This document shows, piece by piece, positions 54,049-62,153 of a DNA stretch of 64,000 nt. Every line of letters starts with the position of its first letter. Within the stretch, counting starts at the first letter, position 1. Below the pieces are notes generated by a model, which did not search any database, was not told the origin of the DNA, and saw only the letters and a list, made by a program, of their open reading frames with translations. A program made the position numbers and the translations under genes. Source of the DNA: Tyzzerella sp. (GTDB lineage Bacteria; Bacillota; Clostridia; Lachnospirales; Lachnospiraceae); NCBI GenBank assembly GCA_017465565.1, contig JAFTWA010000058.1, positions 1 to 64,000 of the forward strand. The letters are read 5' to 3'.

Positions 54049-54081
54049 GCTCTGGAGAAATATCTCTGGAGCTTCTTTTTT
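54049..54081 (+). terminator. terminator of the GH operon
   Basis: GCTC-TG-GAGA / TCTC-TG-GAGC stem with a 2x2 internal loop and AATA apex, then TTCTTTTTT. Confidence 0.75.
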
Positions 54082-54096
54082 GTTTGCAGAATAGAT

Positions 54097-54124
54097 GGAT
54101 ATTTGATATCAAAAATAGTATAAT
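54097..54124 (+). promoter_or_regulatory. promoter of second two-component system
   Basis: TATAAT at 54119-54124 with a weak TGGATA-like -35 at about 17 bp. Confidence 0.4.
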
Positions 54125-54190
54125 GGAAACACAGATTTTACATAAATCTCTGATAGTATGGAAATAAGTAGACTATGAAGAGGTGTGATT

Positions 54191-54868
54191 ATGCAAAAAA
54201 TGAAAATTTTAGTTGTAGATGACGAAAGTAGAATGCGTAAATTAATCCGCGACTTTTTAGAGCGGGAAGGATATCAGATTCTGGAGGCAGCGGACGGAGT
54301 AGAAGCTTTAGATTTATTTTATGAATATAAGGATATTGATTTGATGATTCTGGATGTGATGATGCCGAAAATGGATGGCTGGCAGGTGTGTAAGGAGGTA
54401 CGTGAACGCTCCAAGGTACCAATTATGATGCTGACTGCACGTGCAGAAGAACAGAGCGAATTAAAGGGATTTGAACTGGGAGTGGACGAGTACATTGCAA
54501 AACCATTTAGCCCAAAGATTCTTGTGGCAAGAGTGGGTGCCCTCCTGAAACGCGCGAAAAATGCGGTGGAAGAAGCTTCCATTAATGCTGGCGGCATTGT
54601 GATTGACAAGAACGCCCATTTGGTAACCATTGATGGTGAGGTTGTGGATTTGAGTGTAAAAGAATTTGAACTTCTCACATATTTTATTGAGAACCAGAAG
54701 ATTGCATTGTCGCGGGAGAAGATTTTAAATCATGTGTGGAATTATGATTATTTTGGTGATGCGAGAACGATTGACACACATGTGAAAAAGCTCCGCAGCA
54801 AAATGGGTGAAAAAGGAAATTACATTAAAACAATCTGGGGAATGGGATATAAGTTTGAGGTGGAATAA
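54191..54868 (+). CDS. OmpR-family response regulator
   Basis: 225 residues. Receiver with VVDDESRMRKLIRDFL, phospho-acceptor Asp about residue 53 in LMILDVMMPKMDG, LTAR and AKPF; winged-helix domain with LSVKEFELLTYFIENQKIALSREKIL and KTIWGMGYKFE. Closest in style to PhoB/WalR/ResD-type regulators. The ATG at 54191 follows AAGAGGTG; the ATG at 54200 is also possible. Shares a base with the kinase gene. Confidence 0.92.
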   Translation: MQKMKILVVDDESRMRKLIRDFLEREGYQILEAADGVEALDLFYEYKDIDLMILDVMMPKMDGWQVCKEVRERSKVPIMMLTARAEEQSELKGFELGVDEYIAKPFSPKILVARVGALLKRAKNAVEEASINAGGIVIDKNAHLVTIDGEVVDLSVKEFELLTYFIENQKIALSREKILNHVWNYDYFGDARTIDTHVKKLRSKMGEKGNYIKTIWGMGYKFEVE

Positions 54869-56349
54869 TGAAGAAATCAATAAGACGGCAGATTGCCACG
54901 ATTTTTATTGCTTTAGTATGCTCAATTCTTGTGATTTCAATTTTGATTAACAGCCAGTTCCTGGAAAGCTACTATATTCATAATAAACAATCAACATTAA
55001 TAGAGCTTTACAGCGAAATTAATAGGAAAGTGACAACTGGAAAAGTCATCACGGAAGAGACACGGGCAGCGCTGAGTGAATTAGTCGAGAATGGAAATAT
55101 TACATTTGTAGTCATTGACCAGGCGAATGCACAGACCCTGACAGCTACACCGAATGATATGAAGACCAAGGAAATGGTGGCGCAGCTGGTGGAGTATTTA
55201 TTCAGCCAAAATCCTATGAATGTAACTGTATTAAAACGCAGTGAGACATATCAGATTCATAGCACCAGTGATAGGGTAAGTGGCGGTGAGTACATTGAGA
55301 TGTGGGGATATTTGGATGATGGAAAAGCATTTCTGCTAAGAAGTCCGCTGGAAAGTATTCGGGAAAGTGTAGCTTTGGCAAACGAGTTCTTGATTTATAT
55401 TGTCATCGTGATGGTTGTTGTGGGAAGTATTTTTGTATGGTATTTTTCAAAACGGATTACGAATCCAATTTTGGAGCTTGCCAATCTTTCAAAGCGCATG
55501 GCGGATTTGGATTTCGAAGCGAAATATACAAGCGGTGGAAAGAACGAAATCGGCGTACTTGGAGAGAATTTCAACAGTATGTCTGAAAAGCTGGAGCAGA
55601 CTGTTTCAGAACTTAAAAATGCAAACTACGAGCTTAAGAAGGATATTGAGAAAAAGGAAAAAATCGATACCATGCGTACCGAGTTTATCGGAAATGTATC
55701 CCATGAGCTGAAGACTCCAATTGCATTAATTCAAGGCTACGCGGAGGGGCTGAAGGAAGGAATTTCGGAAGACCCGGAAAGCAGAGCATTTTATTGTGAT
55801 GTTATTTTAGATGAAGCCAATAAGATGAATCAGATGGTAAAAAATCTGTTGACACTGAATCAATTAGAATTTGGGCAAGAAGAGGTTTCCTTTGAGCGCT
55901 TTAATCTGGTAGAATTAATAGAGGGCGTAATCCAAAGCTGTGAAATTTTAATTCAGCAAAAGAGAGCAGAGGTGCGGTTTGAAACGAAAGAGCCAATATA
56001 TGTGTGGGCGGATGAGTTTAAAGTAGAGCAGGTGTTCCGAAACTACTTGAGCAATGCTTTAAATCATGTGGAAAACGAGCGGATTATTGATATCCGCATC
56101 AGCCGAAATGACGAGAAGGAGACTGCCCACGTGTCGGTATTTAATACTGGCAAACGAATTCCAGAAGAAGACATTGACCAAATCTGGAATAAGTTTTATA
56201 AAGTAGACAAGGCGCATACAAGAGAATATGGTGGAAATGGCATAGGACTTTCGATTGTAAAGGCCATTATGGAATCCTTCCAGAAGGAGTACGGCGTTAT
56301 AAACTATGAAAATGGGGTCGCTTTCTGGTTTGAATTAGACTTGAAATAG
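54868..56349 (+). CDS. sensor histidine kinase with HAMP domain
   Basis: 493 residues: helix 1 (about 8-30), an extracellular domain of about 130 residues, helix 2 (about 170-193), HAMP (about 195-247, ITNPILELANLSKRMADLDF), coiled coil, H-box VSHELKTPIALIQGYAEGL (His about residue 282), N-box FRNYLSNALNHV and G-box GNGIGLSIVKAIM. Cognate partner of the regulator before it. The signal is unknown; the extracellular part is compatible with a PAS-like fold. Confidence 0.92.
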   Translation: MKKSIRRQIATIFIALVCSILVISILINSQFLESYYIHNKQSTLIELYSEINRKVTTGKVITEETRAALSELVENGNITFVVIDQANAQTLTATPNDMKTKEMVAQLVEYLFSQNPMNVTVLKRSETYQIHSTSDRVSGGEYIEMWGYLDDGKAFLLRSPLESIRESVALANEFLIYIVIVMVVVGSIFVWYFSKRITNPILELANLSKRMADLDFEAKYTSGGKNEIGVLGENFNSMSEKLEQTVSELKNANYELKKDIEKKEKIDTMRTEFIGNVSHELKTPIALIQGYAEGLKEGISEDPESRAFYCDVILDEANKMNQMVKNLLTLNQLEFGQEEVSFERFNLVELIEGVIQSCEILIQQKRAEVRFETKEPIYVWADEFKVEQVFRNYLSNALNHVENERIIDIRISRNDEKETAHVSVFNTGKRIPEEDIDQIWNKFYKVDKAHTREYGGNGIGLSIVKAIMESFQKEYGVINYENGVAFWFELDLK

Positions 56350-56363
56350 GAGGCAGAAGATAG

Positions 56364-56972
56364 ATGATTGCAATCATTGATTATGATGCAGGGAATATAA
56401 AAAGTGTAGAGAAAGCGCTGCAGAGGATGGGCGCTGACGTAGTGATTACAAAAGATGCCGAGGAGATTCTTCAGGCAGATAAAGTTATTCTTCCAGGTGT
56501 AGGAGCCTTTGGTGATGCAATGGCGAATCTGAAGAAATATAATCTGGATGACGTGATTTATAAGGTGGTGGAAAATGGAACACCATTCTTGGGAATCTGT
56601 CTTGGATTGCAGCTCTTATTTGAGAGAAGTGACGAGACACCAGGTGTGGATGGACTCGGAATTCTGAAGGGGGAAATTTTGCGTATCCCAGAATGTGGAG
56701 ACTTGAAAATTCCACATATGGGATGGAATTCACTAAAGCTTCAGAATCAGGGACGACTGTTTGCAGGTCTTTCTGAGGAGTCGTATGTGTACTTTGTGCA
56801 TTCTTATTATTTAAAGGCAGAAGAGGAGGAAATTGTCAAAGCCACAGCAGAGTATGGCGTGACAATTCACGCTTCGGTAGAAAAGGGAAATGTATTTGCC
56901 TGTCAGTTTCATCCGGAAAAGAGCAGTGATGTGGGCTTACAGATTCTGAAAAATTTTGTGGAACTTAATTAG
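56364..56972 (+). CDS. hisH: imidazole glycerol phosphate synthase, glutaminase subunit
   Basis: Supplies ammonia to HisF for the fifth step of histidine synthesis. 202 residues, class I amidotransferase: nucleophile Cys in [11 protein letters not shown] (about residue 79), catalytic His-x-Glu in CQFHPEKSS (about residue 181). Starts 14 bases after the kinase gene and is followed by hisF. The other his genes are not here. Confidence 0.95.
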   Translation: MIAIIDYDAGNIKSVEKALQRMGADVVITKDAEEILQADKVILPGVGAFGDAMANLKKYNLDDVIYKVVENGTPFLGICLGLQLLFERSDETPGVDGLGILKGEILRIPECGDLKIPHMGWNSLKLQNQGRLFAGLSEESYVYFVHSYYLKAEEEEIVKATAEYGVTIHASVEKGNVFACQFHPEKSSDVGLQILKNFVELN

Positions 56973-56983
56973 GAGACAACGAG

Positions 56984-57745
56984 ATGTTTACAAAAAGAAT
57001 TATTCCTTGTTTAGATGTACATAATGGGCGCGTCGTGAAGGGCGTGAATTTCGTGGATTTAGTGGATGCAGGTGACCCTGTGGCAATTGCGAAAGCTTAC
57101 GATGAAGCAGGCGCGGATGAGATTGTATTTTTAGATATTACAGCATCCTCGGATGCCAGAGAAACTGTGGTGGATATGGTGCGGCAGGTCGCGGCAAATG
57201 TATTTATTCCATTTACAGTTGGCGGAGGAATCCGCACGGTCGATGATTTTAAAGCGCTGCTTCGAGAAGGCGCAGATAAGATTTCGATTAATTCTTCGGC
57301 GATTAACAGGCCGGAGTTAATCAGCGAGGCGGCGGAAAAGTTTGGAAGCCAGTGTGTGGTTGTTGCAATTGATGCAAAGAAACGGGCAGACGGAACTGGC
57401 TGGAATATTTATAAAAACGGCGGACGCATTGATGTGGGGATTGATGCAGTGGAGTGGGCGAAGAAGGTTGAAGCGCTCGGTGCCGGAGAGATTCTTCTTA
57501 CGAGCATGGATGGCGACGGAACCAAGGCAGGATACGATTTGGAGCTTACCAGAGCCATTTCGGAAAGCGTCTCAATTCCAGTGATTGCATCCGGCGGCGC
57601 TGGAACCCTGGAGCATTTCCATGAGGCGTTAACAGAAGGGAAAGCAGATGCGGCACTTGCGGCTTCGTTATTCCATTTTAAAGAGTTAGAAATTCGGGAA
57701 GTAAAACAGTATCTGAGAGAAAAAGGCGTTTCGGTCAGATTATAG
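56984..57745 (+). CDS. hisF: imidazole glycerol phosphate synthase, cyclase subunit
   Basis: TIM barrel that builds the imidazole ring from PRFAR and ammonia. 253 residues, the usual length; catalytic Asp11 in [15 protein letters not shown] and Asp about residue 130 in VVVAIDAKK, with phosphate-binding GGGIRT and SGGAGT. Forms the heterodimer with HisH encoded 11 bases upstream. Confidence 0.96.
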   Translation: MFTKRIIPCLDVHNGRVVKGVNFVDLVDAGDPVAIAKAYDEAGADEIVFLDITASSDARETVVDMVRQVAANVFIPFTVGGGIRTVDDFKALLREGADKISINSSAINRPELISEAAEKFGSQCVVVAIDAKKRADGTGWNIYKNGGRIDVGIDAVEWAKKVEALGAGEILLTSMDGDGTKAGYDLELTRAISESVSIPVIASGGAGTLEHFHEALTEGKADAALAASLFHFKELEIREVKQYLREKGVSVRL

Positions 57746-57754
57746 GAGGTAATT

Positions 57755-58429
57755 ATGCCGGCTATTAATGGCGATTGGTTAGAAGCATTAAAAGGTGAAT
57801 TTGGAAAAGAATATTATAGAAAATTATTTGCTAAGGTGAACGAGGAATACCGCTCATACCGGATTTTTCCACCGGCAAATGATGTGTTTAACGCATTTCA
57901 TTTGACTCCGCTAAAAGAGGTTAAGGTGGTTATCTTGGGGCAGGACCCATATCATGGGGAAAGCCAGGCGCATGGCCTTTGCTTTTCTGTAAAGCCAGAG
58001 GTGGAAATTCCACCATCTTTAGTGAATATTTATAAAGAACTGCATGACGACCTGGGATGCACAGTACCAAGTCATGGGTATCTGGAAAAATGGGCAAAGC
58101 AGGGTGTGTTGATGCTAAATACAGTGCTTACGGTACGCGCGCATCAGGCGAATTCCCATCGTGGCATTGGCTGGGAGGAATTTACGGACGCTGCCATCCG
58201 AGTTTTGAATACACAGGACAGACCGATTGTATTTATCCTGTGGGGTAGACCAGCACAGATGAAGAAGTCGATGTTACATAATCCAAAGCATCTGATTTTG
58301 GAAGCACCACATCCAAGTCCACTGTCATCCTATCGGGGATTCTTTGGAAGTAAACCATTTAGTCAGACAAATAGATTTTTAGAACAACATGGCGTGGCAC
58401 CAATTGACTGGCAGATTGAAGAAGTTTAG
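57755..58429 (+). CDS. ung: uracil-DNA glycosylase
   Basis: Removes uracil from DNA. 224 residues of family 1: water-activating motif [18 protein letters not shown] (Asp about residue 64) and C-terminal [13 protein letters not shown] with the catalytic His (about residue 189). Nine bases after hisF with GGAGG; second DNA base-repair gene in the window besides mutY. Confidence 0.96.
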   Translation: MPAINGDWLEALKGEFGKEYYRKLFAKVNEEYRSYRIFPPANDVFNAFHLTPLKEVKVVILGQDPYHGESQAHGLCFSVKPEVEIPPSLVNIYKELHDDLGCTVPSHGYLEKWAKQGVLMLNTVLTVRAHQANSHRGIGWEEFTDAAIRVLNTQDRPIVFILWGRPAQMKKSMLHNPKHLILEAPHPSPLSSYRGFFGSKPFSQTNRFLEQHGVAPIDWQIEEV

Positions 58430-58439
58430 GAGGCCATTT

Positions 58440-59864
58440 ATGAGGGAAAGATATGATTTGTTAATTATCGGTGCCGGACCGGGCGGATATGTGGCTGCGA
58501 AGAAAGCGGCCCGTCTTGGAATGTCAGTTCTCATTGTAGATAAAAAGGAAGTGGGTGGAACCTGCGTAAACCGTGGATGTATTTCCACGAAAGCACTGAT
58601 TCATTCAGCCATGCTTTTTCACGATATGAAAGAGTGCGAAATGTTTGGTCTTTCAGCCGAAAATGTAAACTTTGACCTGCAGAAAATTTATGAATATAAG
58701 GACCAGTCCGCAGCAGCAATGCGCCAGGATTTGGAAACGGAATTTGCAGAACTCGGGATTCGTTTTGTGAAGGGTAAAGCGGTAATTCATGGCGGAAAGA
58801 ATGTACATATAACCATGGATGACGGAAGCGTGGAGATTTGTCACGGTAAAAATATCCTGATAGCTACTGGCGCAAAAGCAAGATATGCAGATATTCCGGG
58901 AATGGAGCTTCCAGGCGTGATGACAAGCGAAGAACTTCTGACTTCAAATGAAAGTCAATATGGAAGGCTTCTCATCCTGGGCGGTGGTGTTATTGGTCTG
59001 GAGCTTGCGACTGTGTTTAATGCGCTTGGAACAGAGGTAACGGTTATTGAATCGGCTGGCAGATTGCTTCCTAAAATGGATAAAGAGTTCTCAGAAGCCC
59101 TGGAAGAGATTCTGGTGGAAAGAGGAATTAAGATATATAAAGAAAGCGTGTTAGAGCGCGTGACAGATAAGAACGGCTTACATTGCCACTTTGTTGCTAA
59201 TGGTGAGAGCAAGAAAGTAGACGTAGATGCGGTTCTGGTGTCAGTCGGAAGAAAGCCAAATACAGAAGGATTATTTGCACCAGATTTACCAATCCGCACG
59301 GAAAAGGGTGCTGTTGTGGTAGATGATTTCTTTATGACAAGTATTCCGGGAATCTATGCGATTGGCGATGTGATTGGCGGTGTACAGCTTGCCCATGTTG
59401 CATCTGCGCAGGCTAGTTATGTAGTGGAACGTATGAATGATTTGGAGCCGACTAATATACTGGATATGGTGCCAACGGGGCTCTTTGTAAAGATGTCCAT
59501 TATTCCAAGCTGTCTCTACACTGACCCAGAGATTGCGTCGGTGGGGCTTTCAGAAGAAGAGGCTAAGAAATACGGCGTTCCAGTAAGATGCGGAAGATGT
59601 ATTATGAAGACAAATGGCCAGTCGATTATTAAGAAAGAGAGAACTGGTGTTATTAAAGTTGTATTTGCAGCAGACAGCGATGTGCTTTTAGGAGCACAGA
59701 TGCTTTGCCCGAGGGCAACCGATATGATAGGGGAGCTTGCGACGGCCGTTGCAAATGGTCTTACTTCGAGACAGCTCATGTATGCAATGAGGGCTCATCC
59801 AACATTTAATGAGGCGATTGCGAGTGCGGTGGAAGACAGCAGGGGACAGAAGATTTCTTGGTAA
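58440..59864 (+). CDS. lpdA: dihydrolipoyl dehydrogenase
   Basis: Flavoprotein disulfide reductase that reoxidises lipoamide. 474 residues: FAD loop IIGAGPGGYVAAKKAA, redox pair GGTCVNRGC (Cys-x4-Cys), NAD loop LILGGGVIGLELATVFNALG, FAD motif GIYAIGDVIGG, and the C-terminal His-Glu pair in AHPTFNEAI. The ATG at 58440 follows TAGGAGG by 6 nt, overlapping nothing. No lipoyl-carrier enzyme genes are adjacent, so its complex (glycine cleavage or a 2-oxoacid dehydrogenase) is unknown. Confidence 0.9.
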   Translation: MRERYDLLIIGAGPGGYVAAKKAARLGMSVLIVDKKEVGGTCVNRGCISTKALIHSAMLFHDMKECEMFGLSAENVNFDLQKIYEYKDQSAAAMRQDLETEFAELGIRFVKGKAVIHGGKNVHITMDDGSVEICHGKNILIATGAKARYADIPGMELPGVMTSEELLTSNESQYGRLLILGGGVIGLELATVFNALGTEVTVIESAGRLLPKMDKEFSEALEEILVERGIKIYKESVLERVTDKNGLHCHFVANGESKKVDVDAVLVSVGRKPNTEGLFAPDLPIRTEKGAVVVDDFFMTSIPGIYAIGDVIGGVQLAHVASAQASYVVERMNDLEPTNILDMVPTGLFVKMSIIPSCLYTDPEIASVGLSEEEAKKYGVPVRCGRCIMKTNGQSIIKKERTGVIKVVFAADSDVLLGAQMLCPRATDMIGELATAVANGLTSRQLMYAMRAHPTFNEAIASAVEDSRGQKISW

Positions 59865-59903
59865 TCTGTTTGAGTAGAATAGTTTTAGGCGGTCGAAAGC
59901 AAG

Positions 59904-60157
59904 TTTTTGGGTATATGCAAAATTTTTGGAATCCTATACCCAAAGTGAGCAATGAAAACCACAAATTCTCTTGCTTATTTATCTGTTTTGGGCATATAGA
60001 GAAAAAGTATATTTAAATACCCATGAATTTGATGATTTTGTGGGTATGGCGGACATATTTTCATGCATATACCCAATGGGGTAGAAAAACACGACGTTTT
60101 TATATAAAATTAAGAAGAAATTGGGTATAGAGCGTAAAAAATATGTATATACCCAAA
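59904..60157. repeat. 254-bp element with imperfect terminal inverted repeats
   Basis: The gap 59865-60244 holds a family of GGGTATA / TATACCC motifs. The left end TTTTTGGGTATATGCAAAAT (59904-59923) and right end (60136-60157, reading TTTGGGTATATACATATTTT on the minus strand) are inverted; internal TATACCCAAAGTGA occurs at 59935 and again at the right end, with further CATATACCCAA and TTGGGTATAG copies between. No gene is seen. Probably a small non-autonomous element or a decayed regulatory repeat. Confidence 0.55.
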
Positions 60158-60244
60158 GTGAAAAATAACATGATAAAAAAGGGCAGGATATTGATAGAGT
60201 ATCTTGCCTTTTGTCGTCTTTATAAGTATAAGGAGGCGGTGAGT

Positions 60245-61036
60245 ATGAGAAAGAAGAAAATATGGATACCGATTTTAATAGTTTTTGGAATTTTAGTCTT
60301 CGGATTATTTATAATGTATCGCTATTCTCTAGGTATTACGGTAGGTCGCTGTTTGGTTGCCGTTGATGGTTCGTACCTTCTTGTAGATGACAACAGTCCG
60401 ACAAAAATATCAAATTGTTCATCAAATGAAGAACTGTTTTCGAATTTGAAAACCGGGGATAAGATTCTTGTAGTTCATGATGGTGTAAATGAGAGCTATC
60501 CAGGACAGACAGGGGCATATTTCTGTCTGCGTCTTGGGGGCGGAAGTATAGATGATATTTCTGATGAAGTGATTAGTGAACTTACGGAACTTGGCTGGCT
60601 TAAAGGCGATGTAGAGGATATGGTTTTAGAAAACACGAAAAGAGTGGAGTATAGTTACGAAGATAAATACATGTCTCTAGAGATTCCGGAAGGCTGGAAG
60701 TATTCTATTACAGAATACAGTGAAAGTGCCTATGCAGTGGGGATTAGCTTCTGGCCAGAGGGATACTCAGAAGGGAAACTTTCCTTACAATACTTTCTGA
60801 GTGGATTTGGCGTGTGTGGTACGGGTTTGACAGAATCTGATATTACACTTGGCAATATGAAGGCAAAGAGAGGAATTTATGACGGTGATGCCCTTTGGAG
60901 TTTCATTAGTTTTATTCCTACAGCAAGAGATTACGCTGTTATAAATGAAGGTGCAGAAGAATGGTGGCAGGAGCACGGTGACATGGCGATGGCAATTCTT
61001 CAAACGATTCAAATCGGCGGAACGGAAGTGCAGTAA
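60245..61036 (+). CDS. membrane-anchored hypothetical protein
   Basis: 263 residues. Basic N-terminus and one hydrophobic segment (about residues 6-27), the rest extracytoplasmic. Contains a small beta-rich stretch (CLVAVDGSYLLVDDN, then GDKILVVHDGVNESYPGQTGAYF) that could be an OB-like or DUF3221-like fold, then a second beta domain with YMSLEIPEGWKYSI. The ATG at 60245 lies 8 nt after AGGAGG; the longer in-frame reading passes through the repeat element. I do not recognise a family. Confidence 0.65.
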   Translation: MRKKKIWIPILIVFGILVFGLFIMYRYSLGITVGRCLVAVDGSYLLVDDNSPTKISNCSSNEELFSNLKTGDKILVVHDGVNESYPGQTGAYFCLRLGGGSIDDISDEVISELTELGWLKGDVEDMVLENTKRVEYSYEDKYMSLEIPEGWKYSITEYSESAYAVGISFWPEGYSEGKLSLQYFLSGFGVCGTGLTESDITLGNMKAKRGIYDGDALWSFISFIPTARDYAVINEGAEEWWQEHGDMAMAILQTIQIGGTEVQ

Positions 61037-61086
61037 GAATATTTTTTTGAAGTCCGTACATACTATCTGAGAAAGGAGTGGTATGC

Positions 61087-61230
61087 ATGGAAAAGAAAAA
61101 GGAAAAAGACAAGATAAAGATTTATAAAGACGATTACGACGATGACAATATTCCAGAAATAGACCTTCCGAAAACTACGGATGTTATTCCGGATGAGGTG
61201 CCACGTCGTGATGGTCCTGGTGGCGAATAG
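61087..61230 (+). CDS. 47-residue acidic/basic small protein ending GPGGE
   Basis: A short gene with a good ribosome site (AAAGGAG at 61072-61078, 8 nt before the ATG) and its own terminator, whose stem starts inside the last codons. The product begins MEKKKEKDKIKIYKDDYDDD and ends VPRRDGPGGE: a lysine-rich start, an Asp cluster, then a Pro-rich tail. No signal peptide. It may be co-transcribed with the membrane protein 50 bases upstream. Unknown function; a peptide precursor, a chaperone-like charge-rich peptide or a small regulator are all open. Confidence 0.55.
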   Translation: MEKKKEKDKIKIYKDDYDDDNIPEIDLPKTTDVIPDEVPRRDGPGGE

Positions 61231-61247
61231 GATACTCCTATTCGCCA
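61221..61247 (+). terminator. terminator overlapping the small gene's stop
   Basis: Perfect 12-bp stem TGGCGAATAGGA / TCCTATTCGCCA with a TAC loop, then TCATTTTCTTG. The TAG stop is in the left arm. The stretch 61248-61407 shows no gene. Confidence 0.8.
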
Positions 61248-61407
61248 TCATTTTCTTGTAAATTAAGAATATTTGTGTTAGACTGACTATACACTTCAAG
61301 CATTCTATTATTCTAAATTTTCATGGCAGTTCGCCAAAATATTTCAATGTTTGAGTTAATATAATATGGAAAAGAGGGATGCCTATGATTGTAAAATATT
61401 TTACTAA

Positions 61408-61436
61408 TTGACATACGTAATTTTACGTATTAAAAT
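61408..61436 (+). promoter_or_regulatory. hicAB promoter with palindromic operator in the spacer
   Basis: TTGACA (61408-61413), 17-bp spacer, TAAAAT (61431-61436). The bases 61413-61430 form the perfect 18-bp palindrome ATACGTAATTTTACGTAT, which occupies the whole spacer, ideal for autorepression by the HicB dimer. Confidence 0.75.
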
Positions 61437-61466
61437 AAAGTTTAGATAAGGTGGTAGATACAGAAG

Positions 61467-61655
61467 ATGCCAATGACACCAAAAGAGGTGATAAAGTATC
61501 TCAAGAAAAACGGTTTTAAAGTAATAAGCCAAAGAGGTTCCCATATAAAAATGAAAAATAGTAAAACAGGTAGGCAGACAACAGTTCCTAATCATTCCAA
61601 ATCTATGAAAAAAGGTTTGGAAGATGCAATCTTGAAACAAGCAGGATTAAAATAA
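61467..61655 (+). CDS. hicA: HicA mRNA interferase toxin
   Basis: 62 residues, the usual HicA size and double-stranded-RNA-binding-like fold: TPKEVIKYLKKNGFKVISQRGSHIKM with the catalytic His (about residue 26, GSH), then RQTTVPNHSKSMKKGLEDAILKQAGL. Cleaves mRNA and tmRNA when free. Toxin first, antitoxin second, 17 bases apart. AAGGTGG lies 12 nt upstream of the start; the Met at residue 3 is an alternative start. Confidence 0.93.
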   Translation: MPMTPKEVIKYLKKNGFKVISQRGSHIKMKNSKTGRQTTVPNHSKSMKKGLEDAILKQAGLK

Positions 61656-61672
61656 TATAGGAGGTAACTAAC

Positions 61673-62071
61673 ATGAACAAATTGTTTTATCCAGCAATTT
61701 TCCATAATGCAGAAGAAGGTGGATTCTGGATATCTTTTCCGGATTTCCCAGAGTGTCTCACAGAAGGCGATGATATGGAACAGGCCTATGAAATGGCGGT
61801 TGATGCTTTGGGACTTGTTATTACAAGTAGAACAGAGGAGGGCGAAATAATACCGAAAGCTTCGCAGGCAGATGAAATTACTGCTGAAGACGGGGTGGTT
61901 GTAATCGTTGAATTCGACATGCTGGCATATCAGAAAAAGCATAATTCAAAAGCTGTAAAGAAGACTTTGAGTATTCCAGAGTGGCTTAATGAGGAAGCCA
62001 TAGCAGCAGGTATAAATTTTTCGCAAGTATTACAAGAGGCTTTGATGTTAAAACTAAATATAAGTAGATAA
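61673..62071 (+). CDS. hicB: HicB antitoxin
   Basis: 132 residues. N-terminal HicB domain (about 4-65) with YPAIFHNAEEGGFWISFPDFPECLTEGDD and AYEMAVDALGL, which blocks HicA; C-terminal ribbon-helix-helix (about 98-130) with KKTLSIPEWLNEEAIAAGINFSQVLQEAL for binding the operator at 61413-61430. Strong TAGGAGG ribosome site, as expected for the partner that must be in excess. Confidence 0.93.
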   Translation: MNKLFYPAIFHNAEEGGFWISFPDFPECLTEGDDMEQAYEMAVDALGLVITSRTEEGEIIPKASQADEITAEDGVVVIVEFDMLAYQKKHNSKAVKKTLSIPEWLNEEAIAAGINFSQVLQEALMLKLNISR

Positions 62072-62075
62072 TTTG

Positions 62076-62101
62076 GGTCGCTGTTTTTGAAAGCAGCGAC
62101 C
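62076..62101 (+). terminator. hairpin after hicB
   Basis: 8-bp stem GGTCGCTG / CAGCGACC with a 10-nt loop, without a clear T-run; may only partly end transcription. Confidence 0.5.
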
Positions 62102-62153
62102 TCATTGACTATTACCCAAAATAAGAGTAGAATCTTAGCAAAAGGAGGTACGA

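Noticed and set aside
61063-61299. 78-residue minus-strand open frame over the small gene
   Set aside because: The plus-strand 47-codon gene has a ribosome site and terminator; the minus frame has neither and is Phe/Ile-rich antisense.
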